Numbered from the stretch's first letter, positions 8,649 to 16,108 are shown. The stretch: DNA of 16,108 nt from Rhodospirillaceae bacterium (GCA_018699755.1 JABIRQ010000213.1:1-16108); one strand, 5' to 3'. Numbers and translations are program-made. Notes: generated by a model from the letters alone, not told the origin.

Positions 8649-8656
8649 CTATATAG
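8649..8656. promoter_or_regulatory. Palindromic TATA-like box between divergent genes
   Basis: CTATATAG is the most AT-rich element in the 75 bp between the amidotransferase and desaturase starts. Because it is self-complementary it could serve as a -10 box on either strand. No good -35 hexamer at 16-18 bp is evident on either side. The assignment rests on position and composition only. Confidence 0.3.
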
Positions 8657-8681
8657 CGAAGAGACTAGGGCCAAGAGTGGC

Positions 8682-8699
8682 GACGGCCAAGCGGCCGTC
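8682..8699 (+). promoter_or_regulatory. Hairpin just upstream of the desaturase start
   Basis: GACGGCC (8682-8688) and GGCCGTC (8693-8699) form a perfect 7-bp stem with a 4-nt AAGC loop, ending 8 bases before the ATG at 8708. It occupies the position where the ribosome binds, so it might lower translation initiation. The pairing is exact. Any regulatory role is inference. Confidence 0.3.
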
Positions 8700-8707
8700 C
8701 GGGAACC

Positions 8708-9517
8708 ATGGATCAGGCGACGGACACCCTCCTCCTCTATAAATCGATCGCGGTCGGCGGCTGGTTCGCCTTGCTCTTCGTCCTGGAACGGGTCTGGCCG
8801 GCGGCGCCCCGCGTCGGCCTCGAAGAGCGGAGCGATGGCCGCATCGGCGATCGCCGCCGGCTTGGCCGCAACGCCGGCCTTTGGCTGGTCAATCTCGGTC
8901 TCGGACCGCTCTTCGTCATTCCGGTTTCCGCCTGGGCGGCTGGCTGGGGCCCGGGCCTGCGCCCCGATTGGTGGGCCGGCTGGCCGGGGCTGATCGCCGA
9001 TCTGATCCTGCTCGATTTCCTGATCTATTGGTGGCATCGGGCGAACCACACGATTCCGTTCCTGTGGCGGTTCCACGAGATCCATCATCTCGATCGTTTC
9101 CTCGACACGACCAGTGCCGTCCGCTTCCATGCTGGGGAGGTCGCGCTCAGCGCCCTGTTCCGCGCCGGGGTGATCGTGCTGTTCGGAATCCCGATCGCCT
9201 CCGTGCTCGCCTTCGAGGTCGCCGTGTTGGCGGCGGCTCTCTTTCATCATTCGAATTTGCGCCTCCCGCCGGGCCTCGAGCGTGGGCTGTCGCGGGTGGT
9301 CATCACTCCTTCGATCCATTGGATTCACCACCACGCGACGCGGGTGGATACGGATTCGAACTACGGCACGATTCTCAGCGTCTGGGATCCGCTCTTCGGA
9401 TCGCGCAACCGCAGGGCGCGCGAACTCGACATGGTGATTGGGGTCGAAGGCGAGGCGGAGCGCGGGTTCCTCGACTTGCTGGCCCGGCCGTTCCAGGCCC
9501 GTCCGCCCGCCGCCTAG
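8708..9517 (+). CDS. Sterol desaturase / fatty acid hydroxylase family membrane protein
   Basis: A 269-residue integral membrane di-iron oxygenase. The three histidine clusters of the superfamily are present: HRANH (110-114), HEIHH (123-127) and HWIHHH (204-209), followed by VDTDSNYGTILSVWDPLFG, a highly conserved block. Hydrophobic segments occur near residues 12-30, 55-75, 90-108 and 145-180. Such enzymes use O2 to hydroxylate or desaturate lipid chains, including fatty acids, sterols, hopanoids and carotenoids. Bacterial members are mostly uncharacterised, so the substrate cannot be named. It is divergent from the amidotransferase. Its stop overlaps the convergent lolA-like stop by 4 bp (CTAG). 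The start ATG has only a weak ribosome site and a hairpin just before it. The family call is firm. Confidence 0.93.
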   Translation: MDQATDTLLLYKSIAVGGWFALLFVLERVWPAAPRVGLEERSDGRIGDRRRLGRNAGLWLVNLGLGPLFVIPVSAWAAGWGPGLRPDWWAGWPGLIADLILLDFLIYWWHRANHTIPFLWRFHEIHHLDRFLDTTSAVRFHAGEVALSALFRAGVIVLFGIPIASVLAFEVAVLAAALFHHSNLRLPPGLERGLSRVVITPSIHWIHHHATRVDTDSNYGTILSVWDPLFGSRNRRARELDMVIGVEGEAERGFLDLLARPFQARPPAA

Positions 9518-10167
9518 CGGTTACCGCGGTTCTTGTCGGCCGTCGGATCGACGAACTTGAAGAGCACGGGATCGAGATTCACGCCGTAGCGCGGATCGAG
9601 CAGCGAGACCGAGGTTGTCTGCCCTTCCGCATCGACCACGGTCCACCGCCGCAGCTCCAAGGGGTCCTCGAAAAACTCCAGGGTGATCTGCCCGGTGCCC
9701 ATGCCCAGCCCGCCTTCGTCGCCGAGGGTGAGCCGCACGAGTCCGTCCTCCCGGGCGAATCCCAGCACCTCGACCTCCTTGCCGAACGAAATGGCGTCGC
9801 GGATCAACACGGAGGCGGGCGAGGCTTCGATCGGAAGATGGGTGGTCTGACCCAGTTCGGCATCGAACAGGATCAGCAGGACGCCGGTCGAAACGATCAG
9901 GATCGGCACCGGCGGATCGTATTCGACCCGCATCTTGCCCGGCCGCTCAATGTAGAGCGAGCCCGTGGCCTGGCCGCCATTCGCGGCCCGCTGGACGAAG
10001 CGGGCCTGCATCGAGGTGATGCCGTTCAGATAAGACTCGATCTGGCCGATCGCGGCGCGATCCTCGGCGGGAAAGGCGTCCAATCCGCTGGCGGCAAGGG
10101 CAGAAGCGGAGATCTGGGCCAGGGTCGCGCATAGCAGCGCCCCGACGAATAGGATTGCTTTCGTCAT
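9514..10167 (-). CDS. lolA: LolA-family outer-membrane lipoprotein carrier
   Basis: A 217-residue predicted periplasmic protein. The N-terminus MTKAILFVGALLCATLAQIS followed by ASALA-ASG is a classic Sec signal peptide, with cleavage expected near residue 26. The mature part has the LolA signatures: a helix followed by MQARFVQ, GSLYIERPGKMRVEYDPP, a central ILLILFD strand, and a late beta-strand region ending DPVLFKFVDP. LolA carries lipoproteins from the LolCDE complex to the outer membrane. The start at 10167 is set by the signal peptide; the frame stays open upstream but that stretch does not look like protein. It lies 68 bp downstream of ftsK on the same strand, a neighbourhood common in alphaproteobacteria. 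The stop overlaps the convergent desaturase gene by 4 bp. Confidence 0.92.
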   Translation of the reverse strand: MTKAILFVGALLCATLAQISASALAASGLDAFPAEDRAAIGQIESYLNGITSMQARFVQRAANGGQATGSLYIERPGKMRVEYDPPVPILIVSTGVLLILFDAELGQTTHLPIEASPASVLIRDAISFGKEVEVLGFAREDGLVRLTLGDEGGLGMGTGQITLEFFEDPLELRRWTVVDAEGQTTSVSLLDPRYGVNLDPVLFKFVDPTADKNRGNR

Positions 10168-10235
10168 CTCAGGATAAATAGGTGTGCGATGGCGGTTGGG
10201 CCAGGGAAAACATGCCTGCGTGAACGGCGTGGGCC

Positions 10236-12602
10236 CTATTCGCCGCCCATCAGCACTTCTCGCCGGCCGACATGGTTGGCCGGACTGATCAACCCGTCCG
10301 CCTCCATCTGCTCGACGAGCCGGGCCGCCCGGTTGTAGCCGATCTGCAGATGGCGCTGGATGAAGCTGGTCGAGGCCTTGCGTTCGCGCGCCACAAGCTG
10401 GACGGCCTGTTCGTAGAGTTCGTCCCCCTCTTCGCCGCCCATGGCTCCGGTCGGGCCGCCGGTTTCGGTGTCCTCGGTTACGTCCTCGACATAGGCGGGC
10501 GTCCCCTGGCCTTTCAAGTAACGAACAACCGATTCCACTTCGCCGTCGCTGACGAAGGGGCCGTGGATACGCGTAATGCGTCCGCCACCGGCCATATAGA
10601 GCATGTCGCCCTGGCCCAGAAGCTGTTCTGCGCCCTGCTCGCCCAGGATGGTCCGGCTGTCGATCTTCGAGGTCACCTGAAAGCTCACCCGGGTCGGGAA
10701 ATTGGCCTTGATCGTGCCGGTGATGACATCGACCGAGGGGCGCTGGGTCGCCATGATCAGGTGAATGCCCGCCGCCCGTGCCATCTGGGCCAGACGCTGG
10801 ACCGCACCCTCGATATCCTTGCCGGCGACCAGCATTAGATCGGCCATTTCGTCGACTACGACGACGATGAAGGGCAGATGGGTCAGGTCGAGGGGCTGTT
10901 CCTCGAAGACCGGCTTGCCGCTGTCGGGCTCGAATCCTGTCTGCACCCGCCGGGTCAGCACCTCGCCCTTGCGCCGGGCCTCGGCCAGGCGCTGGTTGTA
11001 GCCGGCGATGTTGCGCACTCCGACCTGGGACATGGCGCGGTAGCGGCTCTCCATCTCCTTGACGGTCCATTTCAGGGCGACAACTGCCTTGCGCGGCTCC
11101 GTGACCACGGGCGAAAGCAGATGCGGGATGCCGTCATAAACGGACAATTCCAGCATCTTGGGGTCGATCATGATGAAGCGGCATTCCTCCGGCGTATGGC
11201 TGTAGAGGAGCGACAGGATCATCGTGTTGATCGCCACCGACTTGCCCGAGCCGGTCGTGCCGGCGATCAGCAGATGGGGCATGCGCGCGAGGTCGACCAT
11301 CGACGGCTCGCCGCCGATATCCTTGCCCAGGGCAAGCGGCAGGCCGCCAGCCTTGTCGAAGGCGGGGCTTGCCAGAAGTTCGCGCAGATAGACAGTTTCG
11401 CGCCGCGCGTTGGGCAATTCTATGCCGATCGCGTTGCGCCCGGGGACGACGGCCACGCGGGCCGAGACCGCGCTCATCGAGCGGGCGATGTCGTCGGCCA
11501 GGCCGATCACACGCGACGATTTGGTGCCCGGCGCGGGCTCCAACTCGTAAAGCGTGACCACGGGACCCGGCCGCACCTTCACGATCTCGCCGTTGACGCC
11601 GAAATCGTCGAGCACCGTCTCCAGCAGCCGTGCATTCTGGGCCAAGGCCTCCTCGTCGACCTTGGTGCGTTCCTGCCCGGACGTTGCCTGATCCTGCAGC
11701 AGGTCCAGAGGCGGTGCCGCGAAATCCTCATCCGGCGACAGGGCGAGCTTGGCTTGAGTCGGGGCTTTCTGCTTGCGCTTCGCCTTTCCCGCGCCCTTGG
11801 GGGCGACGATATCGACGGCGGCCGCCCGGGTAAGGGACGGTTCCACGCGCTCGGGCGCTTCTTCTTCTTCGTCCTCGTCGGCGCGCCGCGCCGCTCGGCC
11901 GAGGGCGCCGCGCAGTTCGGCCACGCCGTCGCCGAAGGCGTCGCGCCGACGCGTGAGCGGGCGCAGCAGGGCCCGTCCCATCGCACCCAGGCCGCGCGCC
12001 GCCGCACGCCATTCCCGGGGCCGCAAGGCAAGCCCGGCGATCAGCGCCGGGATCGACAGCAGGGCTGCGGCGCCACCGATCAACCCGGCGTCGGTCGGCA
12101 AACCGAAAAGCGACAGCAGACTGGCCAGGGCGCTGAGAACCAGACTCCCCGCAAAACCGCCCAGGGTGCTCGCAAGCGGCCAGGATGCGGGGGTGGACAG
12201 AGACGCCAGCGCGATGGCCGCGAGAATCAACCCGGCAGGCAGCGCGGCGAGGCGCAGCCAGAGCGGCCCGATGCCCCGGTGGCTGACGAGGCGCCAGCCC
12301 CAACTGATCAGCGCGGCGCAGATCAGGGCGGCGGCCAGGCCCAGGGTCTGTAGCAACAGATCGGCGGCGAAGGCACCGGGCACGCCCAGAAGATTCGCCA
12401 CCGCGCCGTCGCTTGCCCGGTTGAACGAGGGGTCGGCCGAATCGAAGCTGACCAGCGCTGCGGCCAGGGCCACGCCCGCGCCGATCGACACGGCGCCCAT
12501 GATTTCGCTTGCGCGGCGTTCGAGAAAGGCGCGCCAATCGGCCGGCAGCAGGCGCGGGCGTCCGGCGGCCTTGGCGGCCGATTTCGTCGTTGTCGTCGTC
12601 AC
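10236..12602 (-). CDS. ftsK: DNA translocase FtsK
   Basis: A 788-residue septal DNA pump that moves chromosome ends and promotes dimer resolution at division. The N-terminus holds 4-5 hydrophobic segments between residues about 34 and 192, followed by a charged linker with an acidic run (DEDEEEEAPE) and a Lys-rich patch. The motor region begins near residue 300. Walker A is GTTGSGKS (near 445) and Walker B is IVVVVDEMADL (near 575-585). The ATQRPSVDVITGTIKANFPTR segment is strongly conserved. The C-terminal gamma winged-helix domain (about 720-788) has STSFIQRHLQIGYNRAARLVEQME, which in homologues recognises polar guide sequences. It is shorter than the E. coli protein because the linker is short, as is usual in this class. 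It is probably co-transcribed with lolA. Confidence 0.97.
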   Translation of the reverse strand: MTTTTTKSAAKAAGRPRLLPADWRAFLERRASEIMGAVSIGAGVALAAALVSFDSADPSFNRASDGAVANLLGVPGAFAADLLLQTLGLAAALICAALISWGWRLVSHRGIGPLWLRLAALPAGLILAAIALASLSTPASWPLASTLGGFAGSLVLSALASLLSLFGLPTDAGLIGGAAALLSIPALIAGLALRPREWRAAARGLGAMGRALLRPLTRRRDAFGDGVAELRGALGRAARRADEDEEEEAPERVEPSLTRAAAVDIVAPKGAGKAKRKQKAPTQAKLALSPDEDFAAPPLDLLQDQATSGQERTKVDEEALAQNARLLETVLDDFGVNGEIVKVRPGPVVTLYELEPAPGTKSSRVIGLADDIARSMSAVSARVAVVPGRNAIGIELPNARRETVYLRELLASPAFDKAGGLPLALGKDIGGEPSMVDLARMPHLLIAGTTGSGKSVAINTMILSLLYSHTPEECRFIMIDPKMLELSVYDGIPHLLSPVVTEPRKAVVALKWTVKEMESRYRAMSQVGVRNIAGYNQRLAEARRKGEVLTRRVQTGFEPDSGKPVFEEQPLDLTHLPFIVVVVDEMADLMLVAGKDIEGAVQRLAQMARAAGIHLIMATQRPSVDVITGTIKANFPTRVSFQVTSKIDSRTILGEQGAEQLLGQGDMLYMAGGGRITRIHGPFVSDGEVESVVRYLKGQGTPAYVEDVTEDTETGGPTGAMGGEEGDELYEQAVQLVARERKASTSFIQRHLQIGYNRAARLVEQMEADGLISPANHVGRREVLMGGE

Positions 12603-12878
12603 GCGGCGTGCCTGAGCATGATGCTCTCAGTTTACGGACTCGAAACGGATTGCGCCAGCAACCTCAGAGATTACTTTAAGGAGAATGCGCGAACGCCTCA
12701 AGAACATTCGGTCGTTCAAGCCTGGCTTCGTCGGCGGGCTGCGCCGCCGCAAGGCACCGCCGGCCCGGGTCGCGCCCCGGCCGCCCCGGATGTTCGCGAT
12801 CGATCCGGGCCGGACGGCGTGATTCAGCTGTCCCCCCGGTTGCGGTGACGAGAGGGTTTCGGCACCCCGGAGGGCGAT
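12603..12878. promoter_or_regulatory. Divergent intergenic region between ftsK and ubiH-like gene
   Basis: These 276 bp separate two divergent genes. The ftsK-proximal half (12603-12720) is less GC-rich, fits a promoter region, and carries a 13-nt palindrome. An AAGGAG at 12678-12683 is followed after one base by an ATG opening a 45-codon basic reading frame (12685-12822). The spacing is wrong for translation and the peptide has no recognisable features, so I do not call it a gene. The half nearer ubiH is a GC-rich stretch without clear elements. Confidence 0.4.
12614..12626. repeat. Short palindrome next to the ftsK start
   Basis: GAGCAT-G-ATGCTC is a perfect 6+1+6 palindrome located 12 bp upstream of the ftsK start codon. 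The match extends outward as CTGA/TCAG with one extra T on the right. It could be an operator or part of the ftsK leader. It matches no consensus I know, and a 6-bp palindrome alone is weak evidence. Confidence 0.25.
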
Positions 12879-14153
12879 ATGAGACTGGACTTGAGCGGTT
12901 CCAGCAGCAAGTCTTGGCCCATGGCCGACGCGCATTCCTCAGGCGAAACGACCGCCGATATCGTGATCGTCGGCGGTGGCATGGCCGGCTTGACCGCGGC
13001 CTTGGCCTTCGGCACCGCCGGGCTGTCGGTCGTCCTGGTCGATCGCAGCCCGGTCCGGGCGGTGCTCGATGCCGCGTTCGACGGGCGGACTGCCGCCTTG
13101 GCTCTCGGGTCCCAGCGCGTGCTGGACGGATTGGACGCCTGGGAAGGCATGGCGGCAGACGCGGAGCCGATCCGCGAAATCCGGGTCTCGGACGGCGGTT
13201 CGCCGCTCTTCCTGCACTACGACCATCGCGAAGTCGGCGACGAGCCGCTGGGCTATATCGTCGAGAACCGCCATATCCGCCGCGCCTTGCACGAGAGGTT
13301 GGCGGCCTGTCCTTCCGTGAGGCTGATCGCGCCGGCCTCCGTGGCGGACCTCGCGCGCGAGGGATCCTTCGCCCAGGCTCGTCTGGAGGACGGCCGCATC
13401 GTTCAGGCGCGGCTCGCGGTGGCGGCGGACGGGCGCGATTCGCCCCTGCGCCAGGCGGCTGGAATCCCGGTCACGGCCTGGGCCTATCCCCAGACGGGGA
13501 TCGTCTGCACGGTTCGCCACGAAAAGCCCCATCGCGGCATCGCCCATGAACGGTTCCTGCCGGCCGGGCCGCTTGCCATGCTGCCGATGCGCGGCAATCT
13601 CTCCTCCGTGGTCTGGACCGAGCGGCGCGAGCGTGCACCCCATCTGATGGGCCTGGACGAGGCCGCCTTCGCGGCCGAGATCGCGCACCGCTTCGGCCCG
13701 TCCCTGGGTGCGCTGGAAGTCGTCGGTGGGCGTTGGAGCTATCCCCTCGCCCTCTGTCATGCCGATCGCTATGCCGCGCCGCGCCTGGCTCTGGTCGGGG
13801 ATGCGGCCCATGCGATCCATCCGATCGCGGGGCAGGGTTTCAATCTCGGTCTGCGCGACGTCGCGGCCCTGGCCGAGACGGTGGTCGATACGGCGCGCCT
13901 AGGCCTCGATTTCGGCGGCCTCGAAACTCTGCGCGCCTACGAACGCTGGCGGCGTTTCGACAGCGTCGCCCTGGCTGCCGCGACCGATATTCTGAATCGC
14001 CTGTTCTCGAACGATGTGGCGCCCATTCGACTGGCGCGGGACCTGGGCCTAGCGGCGGTCAACCGCGCGCCGCCCCTGCGCCGGGTATTCATGCGCCACG
14101 CCATGGGCCTTGTGGGGGATCTCCCTCGTCTCGCAAGGGGCGAACCGCTCTAG
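12879..14153 (+). CDS. UbiH/UbiF/Coq6-family FAD-dependent ubiquinone-biosynthesis hydroxylase
   Basis: A 424-residue class A flavoprotein monooxygenase, predicted to hydroxylate the aromatic ring of a ubiquinone precursor using O2 and NAD(P)H. The dinucleotide-binding GGGMAG (residues 32-37) follows strand DIVIV. The DG motif is at 184-185 (AADGRDSPLR). The second FAD motif LVGDAAHAIHPIAGQGFNLG starts at 305 and is diagnostic of the UbiH/Coq6 family. The start at 12879 is chosen over the Met at residue 15 because GGAGGG precedes it at good spacing. Ring position (C5, C6 or C1) cannot be assigned from sequence; alphaproteobacterial enzymes of this family often have broad regioselectivity. It is divergent from ftsK and overlaps the DUF971 stop by 4 bp (CTAG). 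Confidence 0.93.
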   Translation: MRLDLSGSSSKSWPMADAHSSGETTADIVIVGGGMAGLTAALAFGTAGLSVVLVDRSPVRAVLDAAFDGRTAALALGSQRVLDGLDAWEGMAADAEPIREIRVSDGGSPLFLHYDHREVGDEPLGYIVENRHIRRALHERLAACPSVRLIAPASVADLAREGSFAQARLEDGRIVQARLAVAADGRDSPLRQAAGIPVTAWAYPQTGIVCTVRHEKPHRGIAHERFLPAGPLAMLPMRGNLSSVVWTERRERAPHLMGLDEAAFAAEIAHRFGPSLGALEVVGGRWSYPLALCHADRYAAPRLALVGDAAHAIHPIAGQGFNLGLRDVAALAETVVDTARLGLDFGGLETLRAYERWRRFDSVALAAATDILNRLFSNDVAPIRLARDLGLAAVNRAPPLRRVFMRHAMGLVGDLPRLARGEPL

Positions 14154-14527
14154 CCGTCGCGCGACAGGCCGCGTTCGGCCAGGGCGTCGAGATAGGCCTG
14201 CCAGCGCACCGCGCAGTCCCGGCCCAGCTCGTACAGATAGGACCAGCTGTAGAGGCCGGTGTCATGGTCGTCATCGAAGAGGATTCGGATGGCGTAGCGG
14301 CCGACCGGCTCGACCCCGCCGATCGCCACCATCCGCTTGCCCGGCACGATCTTCTTTTGCCCGGGGCCGTGGCCCTTGACCTCGGCCGAGGGGCTTTCGA
14401 CCCGCAGCAGTTCGGCGGACAGTTCGAAATGACAGCCGTCGTCGAAGGCGATATCGAGGCGTCGTTCAGCCCGGCGGACACGGATTTCGGTGGGCCGCGG
14501 AGTCGCGGCGCCGGCGGGACCGGTCAT
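14150..14527 (-). CDS. DUF971 domain protein (gamma-butyrobetaine-hydroxylase-like N-terminal domain)
   Basis: A 125-residue protein made of a single DUF971 domain, the same fold found at the N-terminus of gamma-butyrobetaine hydroxylases. Recognisable pieces are TEIRVRRAERRLDIAFDDG, FELSAELLRVESPSAEV, the middle segment VGRYAIRILFDDDHDTGLYSWSYLYELG, and a final helix with a conserved Trp (WQAYLDALAERG). In stand-alone form its role is not well defined; links to iron-sulfur or metal handling have been proposed for relatives. It starts 7 bp after the Trm112-like stop and is very likely co-translated with it. It ends in a 4-bp stop overlap with the convergent ubiH-like gene. The domain is firm and the function unknown. 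Confidence 0.9.
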   Translation of the reverse strand: MTGPAGAATPRPTEIRVRRAERRLDIAFDDGCHFELSAELLRVESPSAEVKGHGPGQKKIVPGKRMVAIGGVEPVGRYAIRILFDDDHDTGLYSWSYLYELGRDCAVRWQAYLDALAERGLSRDG

Positions 14528-14534
14528 GGCGGGC

Positions 14535-14735
14535 CTAGGTGTCGGCCGCGTCGTCCAGCTTGCGGGCTTCGTCGACCAGCATGATCGGGATGCCGTCGCG
14601 AATCGGATAGGCCAGCCCGGCCTGCCGGCTGATCAGCTCGCCGCGCTCGCGGTCGTATTCCAGCGGGCCCTTGGTCAGCGGGCAGACAAGGATTTCCAGC
14701 AATTTGGGATCGACGCCTGTGGTGTCTTCGGCCAT
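14535..14735 (-). CDS. Trm112-like small protein (YcaR family)
   Basis: A 66-residue protein with the bacterial Trm112/UPF0434 pattern: DPKLLEILVCPLTKGPLEYD, then LISRQAGLAYPIRDGIPIML and a short acidic tail. In eukaryotes and archaea Trm112 activates several methyltransferases. The bacterial version has lost most zinc ligands, and here only one Cys remains. Whether it activates a methyltransferase is not known; the two methyltransferases of this window lie 8 kb away and nothing ties them together. AGGAGG lies four bases before the ATG. It is followed after 7 bp by the DUF971 gene and preceded by a 60-bp spacer with a tandem repeat. Confidence 0.93.
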   Translation of the reverse strand: MAEDTTGVDPKLLEILVCPLTKGPLEYDRERGELISRQAGLAYPIRDGIPIMLVDEARKLDDAADT

Positions 14736-14754
14736 GGGGCCTCCTTCGTTTCGC

Positions 14755-14796
14755 GTTTCGCGGCGTGGGACCGGCGTTTCGCGGCGCGGGGCCGGT
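14755..14796. repeat. Two adjacent 21-bp direct repeats
   Basis: Units 14755-14775 and 14776-14796 are directly adjacent and match at 18 of 21 positions. Both begin GTTTCGCGGCG and end in a CCGG-containing stretch. An extra GTTTCGC precedes them at 14748-14754. They fill most of the 60-bp spacer between the Lon-N-domain stop and the Trm112-like start, and the last base is the first base of the former's stop codon on the complementary strand. Confidence 0.75.
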
Positions 14797-15461
14797 CAGT
14801 GGCGCACCGACATGGGCATATCCCCGGTGCCGCCGGCGAGCGTCATCTCCATCACGGCGGTCATTACCGCGCAGCGTTCCGCGAGGCTTTCCGCCTCGAG
14901 CAGGGCCTGTTTTTCGTTTGCCTCGAAAGGGCAGGTCTGGGCCAGAACCGCCACCAGGTCGGCGTCGGAGGTCTCGGCGACGACGTCCCAGTCGGCGGCC
15001 AGGCCGCGCGTGTCCAGATAGCGGCGCAGGGTCGCGATCAACGCATCGCGATCCATGCCGCTTTGTGCCGGAACCCGCGCGCCGTCCGGGGCGAGGTCGT
15101 CGACGAAGGGCGCGTAATCGGCGCGGACGCGGCGATAGCCGTCATGCACCGGCAGTTCCTCGGTGACACGAAATCGGCACAGGCCGACGAGGGTGAAATA
15201 GTACCGCCCGTCGTCGGCGCTTCGCTCATCCTCGATGCGGCCGACGCAGCCGGTCTCGTAGATCGGCGCCTGCGCTTCCTCGGCCGTGTCGGGGTCGCGC
15301 GGCTGGATCATGCCGATCAGCCGATCGCTCGCCAGGGCATCCCGGGCCATGGCCCGGTAGCGGTCCTCGAAAATGTGCAGGGGCAGCCGCCCCCCAGGCA
15401 GCAGAAGCGCCCCCGGCAGGGGAAAAATCGGGATTCGTTCGGGCAGGTCGATGCCGCTCAC
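14796..15461 (-). CDS. Lon N-terminal (substrate-binding) domain protein without protease
   Basis: A 221-residue protein corresponding only to the Lon N-terminal (LAN/PUA-like) domain. The conserved start is IPIFPLPGALLLPGGRLPLHIFEDRYRAM, followed by IGMIQPRD, GCVGRIEDE, YYFTLVGLCRFRV and a helical C-terminal bundle. No AAA or Ser-Lys protease domain follows, so it cannot degrade protein itself and may bind misfolded or specific proteins. The start is GTG at 15461, overlapping the stop of the CnoX-like gene by 4 bp (GTGA), which implies translational coupling. Pairing with a thioredoxin-TPR chaperone suggests a shared role in protein quality control; that is inference. The domain call is firm. 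Confidence 0.93.
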   Translation of the reverse strand: MSGIDLPERIPIFPLPGALLLPGGRLPLHIFEDRYRAMARDALASDRLIGMIQPRDPDTAEEAQAPIYETGCVGRIEDERSADDGRYYFTLVGLCRFRVTEELPVHDGYRRVRADYAPFVDDLAPDGARVPAQSGMDRDALIATLRRYLDTRGLAADWDVVAETSDADLVAVLAQTCPFEANEKQALLEAESLAERCAVMTAVMEMTLAGGTGDMPMSVRH

Positions 15462-16108
15462 GAGAACAGAACGGACGACAGGCGCCGCCGCCCCTCTACG
15501 GTGAGTTCGTGACTGTGACCGAGCGCTTCGAAGACCTGCACGAGCTGCTTGCGCGCCGCCTCGTCGTTCCAGGCGCGTTCGCGCCGCACGATCTCGATCA
15601 ATTCGTCGATTGCGGCTTCCGCCTGATTCGCGCCGTAGAGCGCCACGGCGAGGTCGAAGCGCGCCTGATGGTCCTTCTCGTTCGCAGCCAGGCGGGCCTG
15701 CAGTTCGGGAATCTGGCCGGCCGCCTTGCCGGCCTTCTCGGCCAGATCGAGGGCGGACCGGGCGGCCGTGATTTCGGACTCCTCGGCCGCTTCCGCGGGC
15801 AAGGAATCGAGGACCGTCCGGGCCTGCTCGAAATCGCCGGCGGCGATACAGCAGCGCGCCAAACCGGCGGCGGCGGGTAGGTTGCCCGGCTCGTGCTGGA
15901 GAACCTGGCCGAAAATCGCTGCGGCCGTGTCGCTGTCGCCGGCTTCGAGCGCGCCCTTGGCCTGCTCCATTGCCGCGTCCACTGGCGACGGCCCGGGCTC
16001 CGCCGTGCCCCCGGTCAGGTTGTCGACGAAGGTCTGGATCTGGCTCTCCGGCAATGCGCCCATGAAGCCGTCGACCGGCTGGCCGTCCACGAAGCCGTAG
16101 ACGGCGGG
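15458..16108 (-). CDS. CnoX/YbbN-like thioredoxin-TPR co-chaperone (N-terminus cut by window edge)
   Basis: 217 codons are visible and the thioredoxin domain's start lies beyond the right edge. The first visible residues, PAVYGFVDGQPVDGFMGALP, are the last strand and helix of a thioredoxin fold (cis-Pro region onward). They are followed by a linker (GGTAEPGPSP) and an all-helical TPR-like domain (EQAKGALEAGDSDTAAAIFG, ALALAR-type repeats, DHQARFDLAVALYGANQAEAAIDELIEIVRRERAWND). The RRER.WND motif is typical of this family. CnoX/YbbN combines holdase chaperone activity with protection of client thiols and can pass clients to DnaK or GroEL. The CxxC site cannot be inspected here. It is upstream of and overlaps the Lon-N gene. 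Confidence 0.92.
   Translation of the reverse strand, partial: PAVYGFVDGQPVDGFMGALPESQIQTFVDNLTGGTAEPGPSPVDAAMEQAKGALEAGDSDTAAAIFGQVLQHEPGNLPAAAGLARCCIAAGDFEQARTVLDSLPAEAAEESEITAARSALDLAEKAGKAAGQIPELQARLAANEKDHQARFDLAVALYGANQAEAAIDELIEIVRRERAWNDEAARKQLVQVFEALGHSHELTVEGRRRLSSVLFS

Noticed and set aside
8633..9334. Upstream extension of the amidotransferase frame across the desaturase gene
   Set aside because: It is antisense to a gene with three conserved histidine clusters, and the strong AAGGAGG fixes the amidotransferase start at 8632.
10168..11070. Upstream extension of the lolA frame into ftsK
   Set aside because: The extension overlaps conserved FtsK motor sequence in another frame and would bury the clear signal peptide that begins at 10167.
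12700..12719. GAAC/GTTC half-sites resembling a LexA box upstream of ftsK
   Set aside because: The half-sites are inverted with 8 bp between them. Alphaproteobacterial LexA uses direct GTTC repeats with 7 bp, and the Gram-positive box has 4 bp, so neither fits.
12685..12822. 45-codon basic reading frame in the ftsK/ubiH intergenic region
   Set aside because: Its AAGGAG is only one base from the ATG, the peptide is an Arg/Pro-rich string typical of random GC-rich sequence, and no family is recognised.

Overview
The window is 16.1 kb of GC-rich DNA (G/C-ending codons dominate every gene) from what looks like an alphaproteobacterium, probably a Rhodospirillales-type lineage. That placement is inferred from gene content (CnoX-like, Lon-N-domain protein, Trm112, DUF971, UbiH, FtsK, LolA, ExoIII) and not from a marker-gene search. 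I find 15 protein-coding genes, two of them cut by the window edges. I find no rRNA, tRNA, CRISPR array, insertion sequence or phage gene. Coding density is very high.

Layout. (1) 1-2389, minus strand: two glycosyltransferases of different families, a MurG-like COG4671-type enzyme followed by a GT4-type enzyme that runs off the left edge. (2) 2390-2560: a divergent intergenic region with a nested palindrome. (3) 2561-6775, plus strand: a probable four-gene operon with an unusual 892-residue ABC protein, a small cyclic-nucleotide-binding-domain protein, and two tandem paralogous SAM-dependent methyltransferases. (4) 6772-8632, minus strand: exonuclease III and a PuuD-like class I glutamine amidotransferase, separated by 274 bp packed with hairpins. 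(5) 8708-9517, plus strand: a membrane fatty-acid-hydroxylase/sterol-desaturase family enzyme. (6) 9514-12602, minus strand: ftsK and a lolA-like gene. (7) 12879-14153, plus strand: a UbiH/UbiF/Coq6-type flavin monooxygenase. (8) 14150-16108, minus strand: a compact housekeeping run of CnoX-like (partial), Lon-N-domain protein, Trm112-like and DUF971 genes.

How the genes fit together. The right half is core housekeeping: chaperone-redox function, chromosome segregation, lipoprotein trafficking, DNA repair and quinone hydroxylation. The left third looks like a cell-surface or export module in which glycosyltransferases are transcribed away from an ABC-type membrane protein, a ligand-sensing domain and two small methyltransferases. 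The ABC protein is the most unusual item. Its nucleotide-binding domain has altered Walker A, signature and Walker B residues, and about 270 extra residues lie between the Q-loop and the signature. Two further copies of the post-Q-loop motif sit in or at the end of that extra stretch.

Two other structural signals stand out. All three convergent gene junctions overlap by exactly 4 bp through a CTAG or TTAG shared by the two stop codons. The xth upstream region holds four hairpins laid almost end to end, a candidate structured RNA.
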